DNA of 64,000 bases from Verrucomicrobiota bacterium (lineage in GTDB: Bacteria; Verrucomicrobiota; Verrucomicrobiia; Verrucomicrobiales; V1-33). The stretch spans positions 102,584 to 166,583 of the forward strand of contig QQNF01000002.1 of the NCBI GenBank assembly GCA_003402705.1, written 5' to 3'. Below the pieces are notes generated by a model that was not told the origin of the DNA, ran no database searches, and saw only the letters and a program-made list of their open reading frames with translations. A program made the translations under genes and the position numbers. Of this stretch, positions 17,346-26,012 are shown in pieces (the stretch's first letter is position 1; the number at the start of each line of letters is the position of its first letter).

Positions 17346-18674
17346 TCATGCGATGATGTCGCGGATGAGCCTGCCGCCGTCGATGATTTCGATAGGGCGG
17401 TTGCCTGGGGCCATGAGTTCCTTGTCGGCGACGATGCCGAGCTGGTGGTAGACGGTGGTCATGACGTCTTCGACGGTGACTGGGTTGAGATCGGGTTCGG
17501 AGGCGGTGGCGTCGGTGCTGCCGAAGATGTGGCCTTTGGTGATACCGCCGCCTGCGAGCATGGTGGAGAAGACGCGGGCGAAGTGGTCGCGGCCTGCGGA
17601 GCTGTTGATTTTGGGGGTGCGGCCGAATTCGGAGGTGACGAGGACGAGAGTGCTGTCGAGGAGCCCTTGTTCGTCGAGGTCCGAGATGAGAGCGGCGAGG
17701 GCTTTATCGAGGGGCGGGAGTTGTTTTTTGATACTGTCGGCGATGCCGGAGTGGTGGTCCCAGCCGTCGTAGGAGACGGTGACGAAGCGGACGCCGGCGG
17801 CGACGAGACGACGAGCGAGGAGGAGGCGCATGCCAGCGGTGGATTTGCCGTATCGGTCGATGGAGGCGGGGGATTCGGCGGAGAGGTTGAAGGCTTCGCG
17901 TGCTTCCGGGGCGCTGATGAGCGTGTAGGCCTGCTGGTAGAATTCGTCCATGGCGCCGAGGGCGTCGGCGTTGGTTTCGAGTGAGCGGAAGTGGTCTTCG
18001 ACGGCGGAGCGCATGTCTTTGCGGGCGTCGAGACGGGCGGTGTCGATGCCTTCGGGGAGGGAGAGGTCGCGGACCTTGAAGCGGTTGCCTTCGGGGTCGC
18101 TGCCGACGCCGAAGGCGGCGTACTTGGCGCTGAGGTAGCCTGTGCCTGCGAATTCGCGGGAGTCTGGGACGGAGACGTAGGCTGGGAGATTGTTACGGGG
18201 GCCGAATTCGTGGGAGACGACGCTGCCGATGCTAGGGTGTTTGAGGGCAGGGCTCATGCGGTAGCCCGTGAACATGGTGTAGGAGGCGCGGCCGTGGTCG
18301 GCCTCGCGGCCGGAGAGACTGCGGACGACGGTGATTTTGTCGGCGACCTTAGCCATGCTGGCGAGGGATTCGCTGAAGACGACGCCGGGGAGGGCGGTTT
18401 TGACGACGCCGAGCGGGCCGCGGTATTCGAGCGGGGCTTCTGGTTTGGGGTCCCAGCTTTCCTGAGCGGACATGCCGCCGCCGAGGGTGATGTGGATGAC
18501 GCTCTTGGCTTTGCCTTCGCGGCTTTGGTAGTGTTTCTGGTCGGCGCGGGCGGAGAGGCGGAAGAAGTCGGCGAGCGAGAGACCGGCGGCGGAGAGGGCG
18601 CCGATCTGGAGGAGGCTGCGGCGCTGAAGGAGGCGGGCGTTGCGGTAGCCTTGGCAGGATTGGGGAGAGTGCAT
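17346..18674 (-). CDS. DUF1501 (Tat-exported, alkaline-phosphatase-fold) protein
   Basis: This 442-residue protein has a twin-arginine signal (LLQRRSLLQIGALSAAG, Arg18-Arg19), so it is probably folded with cofactor before export. The body matches DUF1501, a family with a sulfatase/alkaline-phosphatase-like fold; recognisable elements are VIHITLGGGMSAQESWDPK, DHGRASYTMFTGYR and LVTSEFGRTPKI. It is the first gene of the four-gene operon that ends at 10911. Family function is unknown; in this setting it probably acts with the DUF1549/DUF1553 cytochrome-like protein in the periplasm. Confidence 0.85.
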   Translation of the reverse strand: MHSPQSCQGYRNARLLQRRSLLQIGALSAAGLSLADFFRLSARADQKHYQSREGKAKSVIHITLGGGMSAQESWDPKPEAPLEYRGPLGVVKTALPGVVFSESLASMAKVADKITVVRSLSGREADHGRASYTMFTGYRMSPALKHPSIGSVVSHEFGPRNNLPAYVSVPDSREFAGTGYLSAKYAAFGVGSDPEGNRFKVRDLSLPEGIDTARLDARKDMRSAVEDHFRSLETNADALGAMDEFYQQAYTLISAPEAREAFNLSAESPASIDRYGKSTAGMRLLLARRLVAAGVRFVTVSYDGWDHHSGIADSIKKQLPPLDKALAALISDLDEQGLLDSTLVLVTSEFGRTPKINSSAGRDHFARVFSTMLAGGGITKGHIFGSTDATASEPDLNPVTVEDVMTTVYHQLGIVADKELMAPGNRPIEIIDGGRLIRDIIA

Positions 18675-18749
18675 GGGCGGAACGAGGATTCCGCTTACAT
18701 TAAGACTGGCTCAGGAAGCGTCCGGGACGTGATCGCGGAGGGGGAGGCG

Positions 18750-20135
18750 TTACTTGACGGCCTCGAGTTGGGGTTGTTTCCATGAGCCGTTGAGGGCGTC
18801 GACTTTGGGCCAGTAGAGGCGGAGGGAGATCCAGAACGGTCCGGAGGGAGAGGGGAGCCAGTTGGATGCGCGGTCCGGGCCTGGGGATTCGTGCTGGATG
18901 TGGAGAGTGATGCCGCCGTCGGGGTCGGATTTGAGGTTAGGCAGCATGGGGGAGTTGATGAGGTAGCGGTTGAGGGGATTGGCGTAGAGGAGACTGGCGG
19001 GGAGCTGGTACATGGTGGCGGACCAGAAGGCGTGGACGGGCGGGGATTGGCCTGGGGCGAAGCGGAGCGTGTAGCGGTATTTGGAACCGTCGAGTGGTTG
19101 GCCTGCGGAGTCGAGTCGGTTGGCTGGGTAGATGGCTTCGGCGGGGGAGTTGCCCCAGAGCCCGACCGCGGCGGCGAGGAAGCGGTAGGAGTAATTGTTT
19201 TTGAGGTGATCGCGGGAGCCGAAGATGGCGGCGGAGGTGATTTTTCCGGCGGCGAAATCGGTGGTTAGGGAGGAGAAGTCTTTCCATGCGTCGGCCATGC
19301 CGTCTTTCATGGCCTGCTGGATGGCTGGGTCGGCTTTGGATGGGTCGAAGGGGCCATCGGCTCCAAGGCCGAGGGAGGCGAAGCGTGCGCGGAGGTCTTT
19401 TTCGGAGGGATGGACCGGGCAGAAGTGGTCGAGGATGAAGTCGAGGAGGGAGAAGAACTGGAGGGAGGATTTCTGGTCGTCGGGGCTGAGGGGAGAGGGG
19501 AAGGAGAGTTCGGGGGCCGGGCCAGGAGCGCAGAGGTCGAGATAGGCGCAGAGTGGTTCGACCTTATAGGCGGCCTGGATGCGGCGGACGTTATCGATGT
19601 CTTCCGGGTTGAGGAGTTGGGTACGGAAGATGGCGATGCCGAGGTTGGTTTCGCAGCGGAAGACCTTGGTGATGCCGGGTGGGGTTTTGCCGTTCCATGA
19701 GGGACCGGCGAGGAGGAATCGGCCGCCGGAGTTGCCGGTGGTGCGGCTGCCGGCGTAGTCGAAGTTGTGGGTGTAGGCGTCGATGAACTGGATGGAGAAG
19801 TAGCGGTTTTTGTCGATGGGCGGGATGGAGAAGACGAGTGGTTCGCGGCGGAGGTCGAAGCCGACCATGGAGTAGGGCGTGTCGGAGTTGGGGGTTTGGA
19901 TGGTGGTGTCTTCGGGGGTGAAGACCCGGCCGACGCTGCCGAGGTGGTTGAGGGAGTTCTTGTATTCCGGGCTTTGTTTGTTGATGGCGTAGGCGTGGAG
20001 GACGCGGTAGCCGTCGACGATGGGGAAGCCGTAGGTGGTGGCTTCTTTGGCGATGGCGCGGACTTCGTCGGGGGTGAGGGCAAGGGCGTTGGAGGCTAGG
20101 GAGAGGCAGATGAAGGCGGAAAGGAGGCGGAGCAT
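18750..20135 (-). CDS. DUF1254/DUF1214 domain protein, secreted
   Basis: This 461-residue protein has a signal peptide (MLRLLSAFICLSLASNALA). The N-terminal half matches DUF1254 (AKEATTYGFPIVDGYRVLHAY, TPNSDTPYSMVGFDLR) and the C-terminal part matches DUF1214 (FWSATMYQLPASLLYANPLNRY ... GGITLHIQHESPG). Proteins with this pair are common in environmental bacteria and of unknown function. It stands 75 bp upstream of the DUF1501 gene on the same strand; whether the operon begins here cannot be told, since no terminator is visible between them. Confidence 0.85.
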   Translation of the reverse strand: MLRLLSAFICLSLASNALALTPDEVRAIAKEATTYGFPIVDGYRVLHAYAINKQSPEYKNSLNHLGSVGRVFTPEDTTIQTPNSDTPYSMVGFDLRREPLVFSIPPIDKNRYFSIQFIDAYTHNFDYAGSRTTGNSGGRFLLAGPSWNGKTPPGITKVFRCETNLGIAIFRTQLLNPEDIDNVRRIQAAYKVEPLCAYLDLCAPGPAPELSFPSPLSPDDQKSSLQFFSLLDFILDHFCPVHPSEKDLRARFASLGLGADGPFDPSKADPAIQQAMKDGMADAWKDFSSLTTDFAAGKITSAAIFGSRDHLKNNYSYRFLAAAVGLWGNSPAEAIYPANRLDSAGQPLDGSKYRYTLRFAPGQSPPVHAFWSATMYQLPASLLYANPLNRYLINSPMLPNLKSDPDGGITLHIQHESPGPDRASNWLPSPSGPFWISLRLYWPKVDALNGSWKQPQLEAVK

Positions 20136-20205
20136 GGTGGGAGCGGAGTTGGAATTCAGGGCTAACGGCGGAGACGGGGAGCGTCTAGCAGGGATTGGGT
20201 GTGGA

Positions 20206-21810
20206 TCAGGGATGGGGGGCTGGAGTGGGGCGGGATTTTCTGGAGTTGAGGAGGGCGCCGATCCATGAGTAGCGGACGAGGAGGTGATAGGTTGCGAGGA
20301 GGATGATGAACACGGAGGAGCAGACGATGAGGAATTTTGGAGCGGGCGGCAGTGGCCAGTCGCGGACGAGGAGTTGGGCGGCGAGGACGAGTGGGAGGTG
20401 AGCGAGGTACATCCAGTATGAGGCGTCGGAGAGGTAGCGGACCCATGGGCGTTGGCTGGAGGCGAAGTGGTGGAAGAGACCGATCATGGCGGAGCACATG
20501 GTCCATGCGTAGGTGACCTGGAGGAGGACGGCGGCGGGGCGTGAGGGGGCGGTGAAGGTAGCGTGGAGGCCTGCGGGGAGGATGATGAAGAGGGCGAGGG
20601 GCAGGGAGATTTTCCAGAGGCGGCCGATGCCTTGGGTGGAGGCGCGGCTGTCGAACCAGAGAGCGCCGAAGGCGAAGAAGACTGCGTAGTAGGCGAGGAG
20701 GTGGAGAGGAGGCAGGAGGCTGGTGGAGGTGTCAGGGCCGAAGGAAGGGAAGTCGCGGCCCATGAACCATGCGGGGATGGCGGTGAGTGGGATGAGCCAG
20801 AGGAGGGGCATTGGAGAGTCGAGGGCGGGCCGTGGTTTCTGGAGCCAGCGGATGCGGTTGGCGATGCGGGTCCAGACGGCGAAGCCGGCGAACATCCAGC
20901 AGAGGAACCAGAGGAACCAGAGGTGGTGGAGGAGCGGGTATAAGCGGAGGAATTGGGAGATGGCGGCGAGGGGTGATGGTGGAGCGATGGGGGGAGCGCC
21001 GAGCATGGCGCGGATGGCGTTGCGGCCATCGCGGACGGCGGCTGGGTTGAGGGAGACCTTGAGGAGATTGGCGATGAATTCTGTGGTGGGTGGGTCTGCG
21101 GTGGTGGCGTTGAGGGCGGATTCGCCGCGGAGGTTGGTGGCGAGCGGGTCGGCGTGGGCGTCGAGGAGGAGACGTGCGATTTCGGGGTGGCCGAAGAAGG
21201 CGGCGGCGTGGAGGGCGGTGGCACCGTCGCGGTTGGGGTGGCGCGGGTCTGCGCCTTGAGCGAGGAGGAAGCGAACGGTTTCGGGATGGCCTTGGATGGC
21301 GGCGAAGCTGAGTGGTGTGATGCCGGAGACGGGGTCCTGGGCGTTTGGGTCTGCGCCGGCTTTGATGAGGGATGTGACGAGGGGGGAGTTTCCGTCGGAG
21401 CTGGCGGACCAGAGATTGGGAGCGGCGTTGGCGGCGACCGATAGTGGGAGGGCGGCGGCGGATCGGGCGGCGGTTGCGGCGATCCAATTGGTGAGGGGAA
21501 TGAAGGTGATGAGGCCGAGGAGGAGGGGGAGGAGGACGCGCTGGAAGCGGTGGGCGAGGAGGGCGCGGAGGCCTTTCTGCCGCCAGAGCATGGCGGTGAA
21601 GAAGCCGCTGAGGAGAAAGAAGAGAGGCATGCGGAAGCCGTGGATGGCTTCGAAGAACAGGTGGAATGCGGGGCTGGAGCGGGAGTCCTGGACGGTCCAT
21701 GGGGTGCCTGCGAAGGAGAGGGCGGCGTGGAGAGCGATGCCGAGGAGCATGGCGAAGGCTCGGAGGGCATCGAGGTCGTGGCGGCGGGTGGGGAGAGGAG
21801 GCGGGGTCAT
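20206..21810 (-). CDS. Acyltransferase-3 family membrane protein with inserted ankyrin repeats
   Basis: This 534-residue protein begins with the usual acyltransferase-3 start (RRHDLDALRAFAMLLGIALHA, His28 probable catalytic residue) and has about ten membrane helices, with the OpgC-like element HHLWFLWFLCWMF after a loop. That loop, residues about 131-240 (21091-21420), holds three ankyrin-like repeats with the signatures PLVTSLIKAGADPN, ETVRFLLAQGADPR and EIARLLLDAHADP. Family members transfer acyl groups to envelope or surface glycans. The insert could bind a partner protein or recruit the substrate. I used the ATG at 21810 because upstream sequence in frame is Pro/His-rich and unlike coding sequence. 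Confidence 0.8.
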   Translation of the reverse strand: MTPPPLPTRRHDLDALRAFAMLLGIALHAALSFAGTPWTVQDSRSSPAFHLFFEAIHGFRMPLFFLLSGFFTAMLWRQKGLRALLAHRFQRVLLPLLLGLITFIPLTNWIAATAARSAAALPLSVAANAAPNLWSASSDGNSPLVTSLIKAGADPNAQDPVSGITPLSFAAIQGHPETVRFLLAQGADPRHPNRDGATALHAAAFFGHPEIARLLLDAHADPLATNLRGESALNATTADPPTTEFIANLLKVSLNPAAVRDGRNAIRAMLGAPPIAPPSPLAAISQFLRLYPLLHHLWFLWFLCWMFAGFAVWTRIANRIRWLQKPRPALDSPMPLLWLIPLTAIPAWFMGRDFPSFGPDTSTSLLPPLHLLAYYAVFFAFGALWFDSRASTQGIGRLWKISLPLALFIILPAGLHATFTAPSRPAAVLLQVTYAWTMCSAMIGLFHHFASSQRPWVRYLSDASYWMYLAHLPLVLAAQLLVRDWPLPPAPKFLIVCSSVFIILLATYHLLVRYSWIGALLNSRKSRPTPAPHP

Positions 21811-21973
21811 GGGAGCGGTAGCGCTGGGGCGGTGTTTAGCAGAAAGGAGTCCGCATCGTCGAGGGAAACGGGGATGCGTCGCCGGGATTGGGGGATGGCG
21901 ATTGAACGAAGGTGCAGGTGGGGGAGGTGGTTGCGCGGATTGACAGGGGAGGGGGAGATGCGGATGGTGCGCG

Positions 21974-22195
21974 ATGAGATTCACGAATGCGCTGATGCTG
22001 GCTGCCGCGGTGGCGGGACTTTTTTCGTCGTGTGTGGCGGGACGGGTGGACCGTGTGGAGGATCGGGTGGATCGGCGCGAGGACCGGGTGGACCGGCGGC
22101 ATTACAACGGGCCAGCGGACCGGGTGGAGGATTACTACGACAAGCGTGAGAATGTGAATGACAAGCTGCGCGGGCGGCGGGCGATTCTGTACTGA
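21974..22195 (+). CDS. Small lipoprotein with Asp-Arg repeats
   Basis: This 73-residue protein has a lipoprotein signal (MRFTNALMLAAAVAGLFSSC, acceptor Cys20). The mature part consists of repeated, highly charged units of the type DRVEDRVDRRED, followed by RRHYNGPADRVEDYYDKREN. No family is recognised. The repeats look like a short polyampholyte coil tethered to the membrane. It is divergent from the acyltransferase gene across 163 bp. The signal peptide and clean periodicity make a real gene likely. Confidence 0.65.
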   Translation: MRFTNALMLAAAVAGLFSSCVAGRVDRVEDRVDRREDRVDRRHYNGPADRVEDYYDKRENVNDKLRGRRAILY

Positions 22196-22314
22196 GCGGG
22201 TGGTGGTGCAGATAACGTTTGGCAGGTGGGGGAATTCTCATTAGAAGGGGAGGGCTGCTGTCGGTTTGTGCCGGATGGCTGCTCCTGAGAGCTAACATTT
22301 TCCAACTGAAGAAT

Positions 22315-23139
22315 ATGAGAATCCAACTGTTTCCGAGATTAGTAGCGGCGGTGACTGCTGTGGTGGTGGTGAAGGCGGCGGCTGCGGATCCGCTGTCGAA
22401 TGCGGCGGCGGTGGTTCCGGAGGCTGATCTGGCGCAGCAGTTGGCGAATCCTGTGGCGAGTCTGATTTCGGTGCCTTTTCAGGCGAACTGGGATTTCGGG
22501 ATTGGGGTGAATGATGCGACGCGGTTCACGCTGAACATTCAGCCGGTGATTCCGATGAGTTTGAATGATGACTGGAATCTGATTGTGCGGACGATCCTGC
22601 CGGTGATTGACGCGGAGTCGCCTGCGCCGGGGGTGGCGAGTGCGTCTGGGTTGGGGGATACGGTGCAGAGTTTTTTCTTTTCGCCGAAGGCACCGGTGGG
22701 CGGGTGGATTCTGGCGGGCGGGCCGGTGGCGTTGTGGCCGACGGCGACGGATGCGCAGTTAGGGGGAGAGAAGTGGGGGTTGGGGCCGACGGGGCTGGCG
22801 TTGAAGCAGGACGGGCCGTGGACGTACGGGGTTCTGGTGAACCATTTGTGGTCGGTGGCTGGGGACGGGAGCCGGCCGGATGTGAATGCGAGTTTTGTGC
22901 AGCCGTTCTGTTCCTACATTACGAAGACGAAGACGACGTTCACGGTGAATTCGGAGTCGACGTATGACTGGAGCCGGAGCCAGTGGAACATGCCGGTGAA
23001 TTTTGTGGTGTCGCAGTTGTTCAAGATCGGGAAGCAGCCGATGCAGGCATTTGTGGGGGGGCGGTACTATCTGGATGGACCGAGTGGCGGGCCTGAGTGG
23101 GGGATCCGGGCTGGATTGGTGCTGTTGTTTCCGAAATGA
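22315..23139 (+). CDS. Outer-membrane beta-barrel protein, transporter-like
   Basis: This 274-residue protein has a signal peptide (MRIQLFPRLVAAVTAVVVVKAAAA) and then alternating hydrophobic/polar strands typical of an outer-membrane barrel. It resembles the family often labelled neuromedin-U-like or simply transporter: NPVASLISVPFQANWDFG at the start and a C-terminal strand ending in Phe-Pro-Lys (RAGLVLLFPK). It could be a channel, but the substrate is unknown. A porin gene follows 39 bp downstream on the same strand. I chose 22315 because it gives the signal peptide. Confidence 0.7.
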   Translation: MRIQLFPRLVAAVTAVVVVKAAAADPLSNAAAVVPEADLAQQLANPVASLISVPFQANWDFGIGVNDATRFTLNIQPVIPMSLNDDWNLIVRTILPVIDAESPAPGVASASGLGDTVQSFFFSPKAPVGGWILAGGPVALWPTATDAQLGGEKWGLGPTGLALKQDGPWTYGVLVNHLWSVAGDGSRPDVNASFVQPFCSYITKTKTTFTVNSESTYDWSRSQWNMPVNFVVSQLFKIGKQPMQAFVGGRYYLDGPSGGPEWGIRAGLVLLFPK

Positions 23140-23178
23140 GGGGTTTGTGAGTTAGAATACTGGTGGAAGGTGAGCTTT

Positions 23179-24492
23179 ATGAAATCGATCTCGTGTGTTT
23201 GTGCGTTTGGGTTTACTGGCATGGTGGCGGCGCTGGCTGGCGGGCAACCGGTGGTGGGGCCGCGTGTTGAAGTGGGAGGTGAGGCAGGGGCAGGGACTGG
23301 GTATGGCGGGTCGCTGATGGAGCGGGAGAGACTGCTGGGATCGATGTGGGGGCGGCGGGACTGGATGGCGGAGCACGGGGTGACGGTGGAGCGGACGGGG
23401 GTCTATACGCTGCAGGGGGTAGTGTCCGGGGGGAGTGCGGCGGGGCATGACTGGGGGAATCTGTATACTGGGAATGTGGTGGCGCGGCTGGACACGGAGA
23501 AGGCGGATTTGTGGCGCGGCGGGTTTCTGACGATGCGGATGCAGGTGAGGCAGGGGGATGCGGTTATTCTGCGGGCGGGGACGGTGTCGCCGGTGAACAA
23601 TGCGGCGCTGCTGCCGTTGAATGAGGGGGAACTGGGGGATAATGCGTGGGCGTTGCCGGAGTTGACGTTCACGCAGTTTCTGCATCCGAAGTTTGCGGTG
23701 ACGGGCGGGTTGATCAATACGGCTGGCGGGGATGCGAATCCGATTTCCGGGTCATTGCAGTCGACGAGTCACTTCATGAATACTGGGTTTGTGATGTCGC
23801 CGGTGATTGTGGGGCAGGTGCCGCAGTCGGCCTTGGGGGGCGGGGTGATCTGGAAGCCGACGGAGAAGGTGACGGCGTCGCTGATGGCGATGGGGACGGA
23901 GGAGACGGCGGGGACGAATCCGTTCACGCATTATGAGGGGACGACGTTTTTCGGCGAGGTGGATTGGGAGTATGAGGTCGGGGGGAAGCCGGGAGGGATG
24001 GGTTTGAGCGGGGCGTACAGTGTGGGGCAGGAGCGGCTGGGGATCACGAGAGATCCGCGGGTGGTGCTGGAGGAGTACGAGGAGACTGGGGAGGTGGAGA
24101 CGAAGGAGGATGCGTGGTCGGTGTTCTGGAATGGGTTTCAGTATGTGAGCGGGAATGAGGAGCGTGGGTGGGGCGTGTTTGCGAGGTTGGGTTTTTCGGA
24201 TGCGGATCCGAGTCCGGTGAGCATGCATGGGTCGGCGGGGATTGGCGGGACGGGGTTGCTGCCGGGGCGGCATCGGGACCGGTGGGGTGTGGGGGTGTAT
24301 CACCAGGAATTGTCCGGGCACGGGTTGCTGGGGCGGCTGGGGTTGGGGAACGAGAATGGGGGTGAAGTGTTTTACAGCGTGTCGATTGCGCGGTGGATGC
24401 GGCTGACGCTGGATGCGCAGTATATTGATTCGGCGCTGCCGAAGGTGGGGCATGCGATGGTGGTGGGGACGAGGCTGGCGGTGGATTTCTGA
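23179..24492 (+). CDS. OprB-family carbohydrate-type porin
   Basis: This 437-residue protein has a signal peptide (about 22 residues) and a barrel of the OprB family, with recognisable LPELTFTQFLHPKFAVTGGLINT, a central variable part, and the family's C-terminal pattern (GLGNENGGEVFYSVSIARW ... DAQYIDSALPKVGHAMVVGTR) ending in a Phe (LAVDF), as needed for outer-membrane insertion. OprB porins let glucose and other sugars diffuse. I preferred the ATG at 23179 over an in-frame GTG at 23170 because AAGGTGAG lies 8 nt upstream. It may be transcribed with the preceding barrel gene. Confidence 0.85.
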   Translation: MKSISCVCAFGFTGMVAALAGGQPVVGPRVEVGGEAGAGTGYGGSLMERERLLGSMWGRRDWMAEHGVTVERTGVYTLQGVVSGGSAAGHDWGNLYTGNVVARLDTEKADLWRGGFLTMRMQVRQGDAVILRAGTVSPVNNAALLPLNEGELGDNAWALPELTFTQFLHPKFAVTGGLINTAGGDANPISGSLQSTSHFMNTGFVMSPVIVGQVPQSALGGGVIWKPTEKVTASLMAMGTEETAGTNPFTHYEGTTFFGEVDWEYEVGGKPGGMGLSGAYSVGQERLGITRDPRVVLEEYEETGEVETKEDAWSVFWNGFQYVSGNEERGWGVFARLGFSDADPSPVSMHGSAGIGGTGLLPGRHRDRWGVGVYHQELSGHGLLGRLGLGNENGGEVFYSVSIARWMRLTLDAQYIDSALPKVGHAMVVGTRLAVDF

Positions 24493-24537
24493 AGGGAGGC
24501 AAAAGGGGATTGCGCGGACGTGGGTGAGGGGCGAGGC

Positions 24538-25197
24538 ATGGTGGCGATGAAACGCCTGATTCTTACTGTCCTGATGCGTGCGGCCGTGGTGGCAGCGGTG
24601 GTTGGTGTGGGGAAGCCGAGTGCTGCGGAGGCGCAGGGGGCGGGAGCGGCGAAGGAAGAGAAGGAGGAGAAGCCTGCGGCGAAGGAAGAGAAGGAGGAGA
24701 AGCCTGCGGCGAAGGAAGAGAAGGAGGCGGAGGAGTTGCCGAAGGTGGAGGCGGTGAAGGAGGCGGAGGTGAGGAAGCTGGTGGGGCGGAAGGCTGTGGT
24801 GAGCGGGCGGGTTTCGAACACGCATGAATCGGAGAAGGGGATTACGTTCATCACGCTGGAGGGCGGGAAGTTCACGGTGGTGTGCTGGAAGGAGAGTTAT
24901 GGGAAGTTCGAGGGGGGTAGTCCTGCGAAGCTGTACAAGGGGAAGACGATTGAGGTGACGGGCGACATTTTCGAGTACAAGGGGAAGGACGGAGGGTCGA
25001 AGGGGCAGTTGGAGATCAAGCTGCGGGAGCCTGGGCAGGTGAAGGTGACGGGGGAGGCGGCTGGGGTGAAGGAGGGGAGCGAGGGTGAGAAGGGAGGGGA
25101 GAAGGCGGAGCCGGGTGAGAAAACGGAGGAGGAGAAGAGTGAAGGGGAAGGGAAGCCGCCGCGGGGGCGGGTGGACGCGAAGAAGTATTTTCGCTAG
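24538..25197 (+). CDS. OB-fold protein with Lys/Glu-rich tails, exported
   Basis: This 219-residue protein begins with a signal peptide (MVAMKRLILTVLMRAAVVAA), followed by a Glu/Lys/Ala-rich region with two exact 10-residue repeats (EEKEEKPAAK) and then an OB-fold-like domain (about residues 75-170: VVSGRVSNTHESEKGITFIT ... GKTIEVTGDIFEYKGKDG) similar to nucleic-acid-binding OB domains found in exported proteins such as YhcR. The C-terminus is again Lys/Glu/Gly-rich. Extracytoplasmic nucleic acid or ligand binding is possible. An ATG at 24547 is an alternative start; 24538 is better placed behind GAGGGGCGAGG. Confidence 0.6.
   Translation: MVAMKRLILTVLMRAAVVAAVVGVGKPSAAEAQGAGAAKEEKEEKPAAKEEKEEKPAAKEEKEAEELPKVEAVKEAEVRKLVGRKAVVSGRVSNTHESEKGITFITLEGGKFTVVCWKESYGKFEGGSPAKLYKGKTIEVTGDIFEYKGKDGGSKGQLEIKLREPGQVKVTGEAAGVKEGSEGEKGGEKAEPGEKTEEEKSEGEGKPPRGRVDAKKYFR
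24655..24726 (+). repeat. 30-bp tandem repeat inside the OB-fold gene
   Basis: Two identical 30-bp units (24655-24684, 24685-24714) and a 12-bp partial copy encode EEKEEKPAAK twice. The units are identical at the DNA level, which indicates recent duplication and possible copy-number variation without frame loss. Confidence 0.9.
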
Positions 25198-25218
25198 GAT
25201 GACTGAAAAGAATCGCTG

Positions 25219-26010
25219 ATGGCACGACGATCCGAGCGAGCGCCTTTGGGATGGGATCTGCTGCTGGGCCTTGTGCTGGCGGCGATGGTGTATGCGTTGT
25301 TCTGGTGGGTGTTTTCGAATCTGGACACGGCGTGGGGATGGTCGCGGGCGTGGGATTTCCGGCAGTCGCTCTGGCGCGGGTGGGTGGTGACGCTGGAGTT
25401 GTCGGCTGGGGCGCTGGCGGGGTCGTGTGTGGTGGCTGGATTGCTGGTGGCGGGGCAGCGGACGCGGTATCGGTCGCTGGGGTGGTTCAGCCGGGCGTTT
25501 GTGGAGTTAGTTAGGGGGATGCCGCTGCTGACGCTGGTGCTGATTGGTTATTATGTGGTGTTTGCGCAGAGCCAGGTGGCTGGGTTGCTGGATCGGTTTG
25601 GGGTGGGGAGCAAGTTGTGGACTGGGGCGGCGCTGCTGTCGGTGTTTACGGGGGCGTATTTGAGTGAGATTCTGCGTGGCGGGTTGGAGAGCATTCCGCA
25701 GGGACAGATTGACAGTGCGCGGGCGGTGGGTTTTGACAGGTTTCAGGTGTTCCGGTGGGTGGTGATGCCGCAGGCATTGAGGCGGGTGCTGCCGGCGCTG
25801 GCTGGGCAGTTTGTGTCGCTGGTGAAGGATTCGTCTTTGTTGAGTGTGATTGGGGTGCAGGAGTTTACGGCGCAGGCGCGGGCGTTCAATTCGGCGACGT
25901 ATGGTGGGATTGAGGCGTTTCTGCCGCTGGCGGCTGGGTATCTGCTGCTGACGCTGCCGCTGGCGGGGGTGGCGCATGCGATGGAGCGGCATTTCCGTTA
26001 TCAGATGTAG
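25219..26010 (+). CDS. Amino-acid (polar) ABC transporter permease
   Basis: This 263-residue membrane protein belongs to the HisM/GlnP type. It has about five membrane helices, the family's VELVRGMPLLTLVLIGYYV segment, and the EAA loop that docks the ATPase (DSARAVGFDRFQVFRWVVMP). The ATPase gene follows 2 bp after the stop, so the two are one operon. No periplasmic substrate-binding protein is encoded nearby. Uptake of a polar amino acid such as glutamine or glutamate is the best guess from the family; the true substrate is not visible. Confidence 0.85.
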   Translation: MARRSERAPLGWDLLLGLVLAAMVYALFWWVFSNLDTAWGWSRAWDFRQSLWRGWVVTLELSAGALAGSCVVAGLLVAGQRTRYRSLGWFSRAFVELVRGMPLLTLVLIGYYVVFAQSQVAGLLDRFGVGSKLWTGAALLSVFTGAYLSEILRGGLESIPQGQIDSARAVGFDRFQVFRWVVMPQALRRVLPALAGQFVSLVKDSSLLSVIGVQEFTAQARAFNSATYGGIEAFLPLAAGYLLLTLPLAGVAHAMERHFRYQM

Positions 26011-26012
26011 TT

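Noticed and set aside
24655..24726. A short CRISPR-like repeat array
   Set aside because: The units are directly adjacent without spacers and keep the reading frame of the OB-fold gene.
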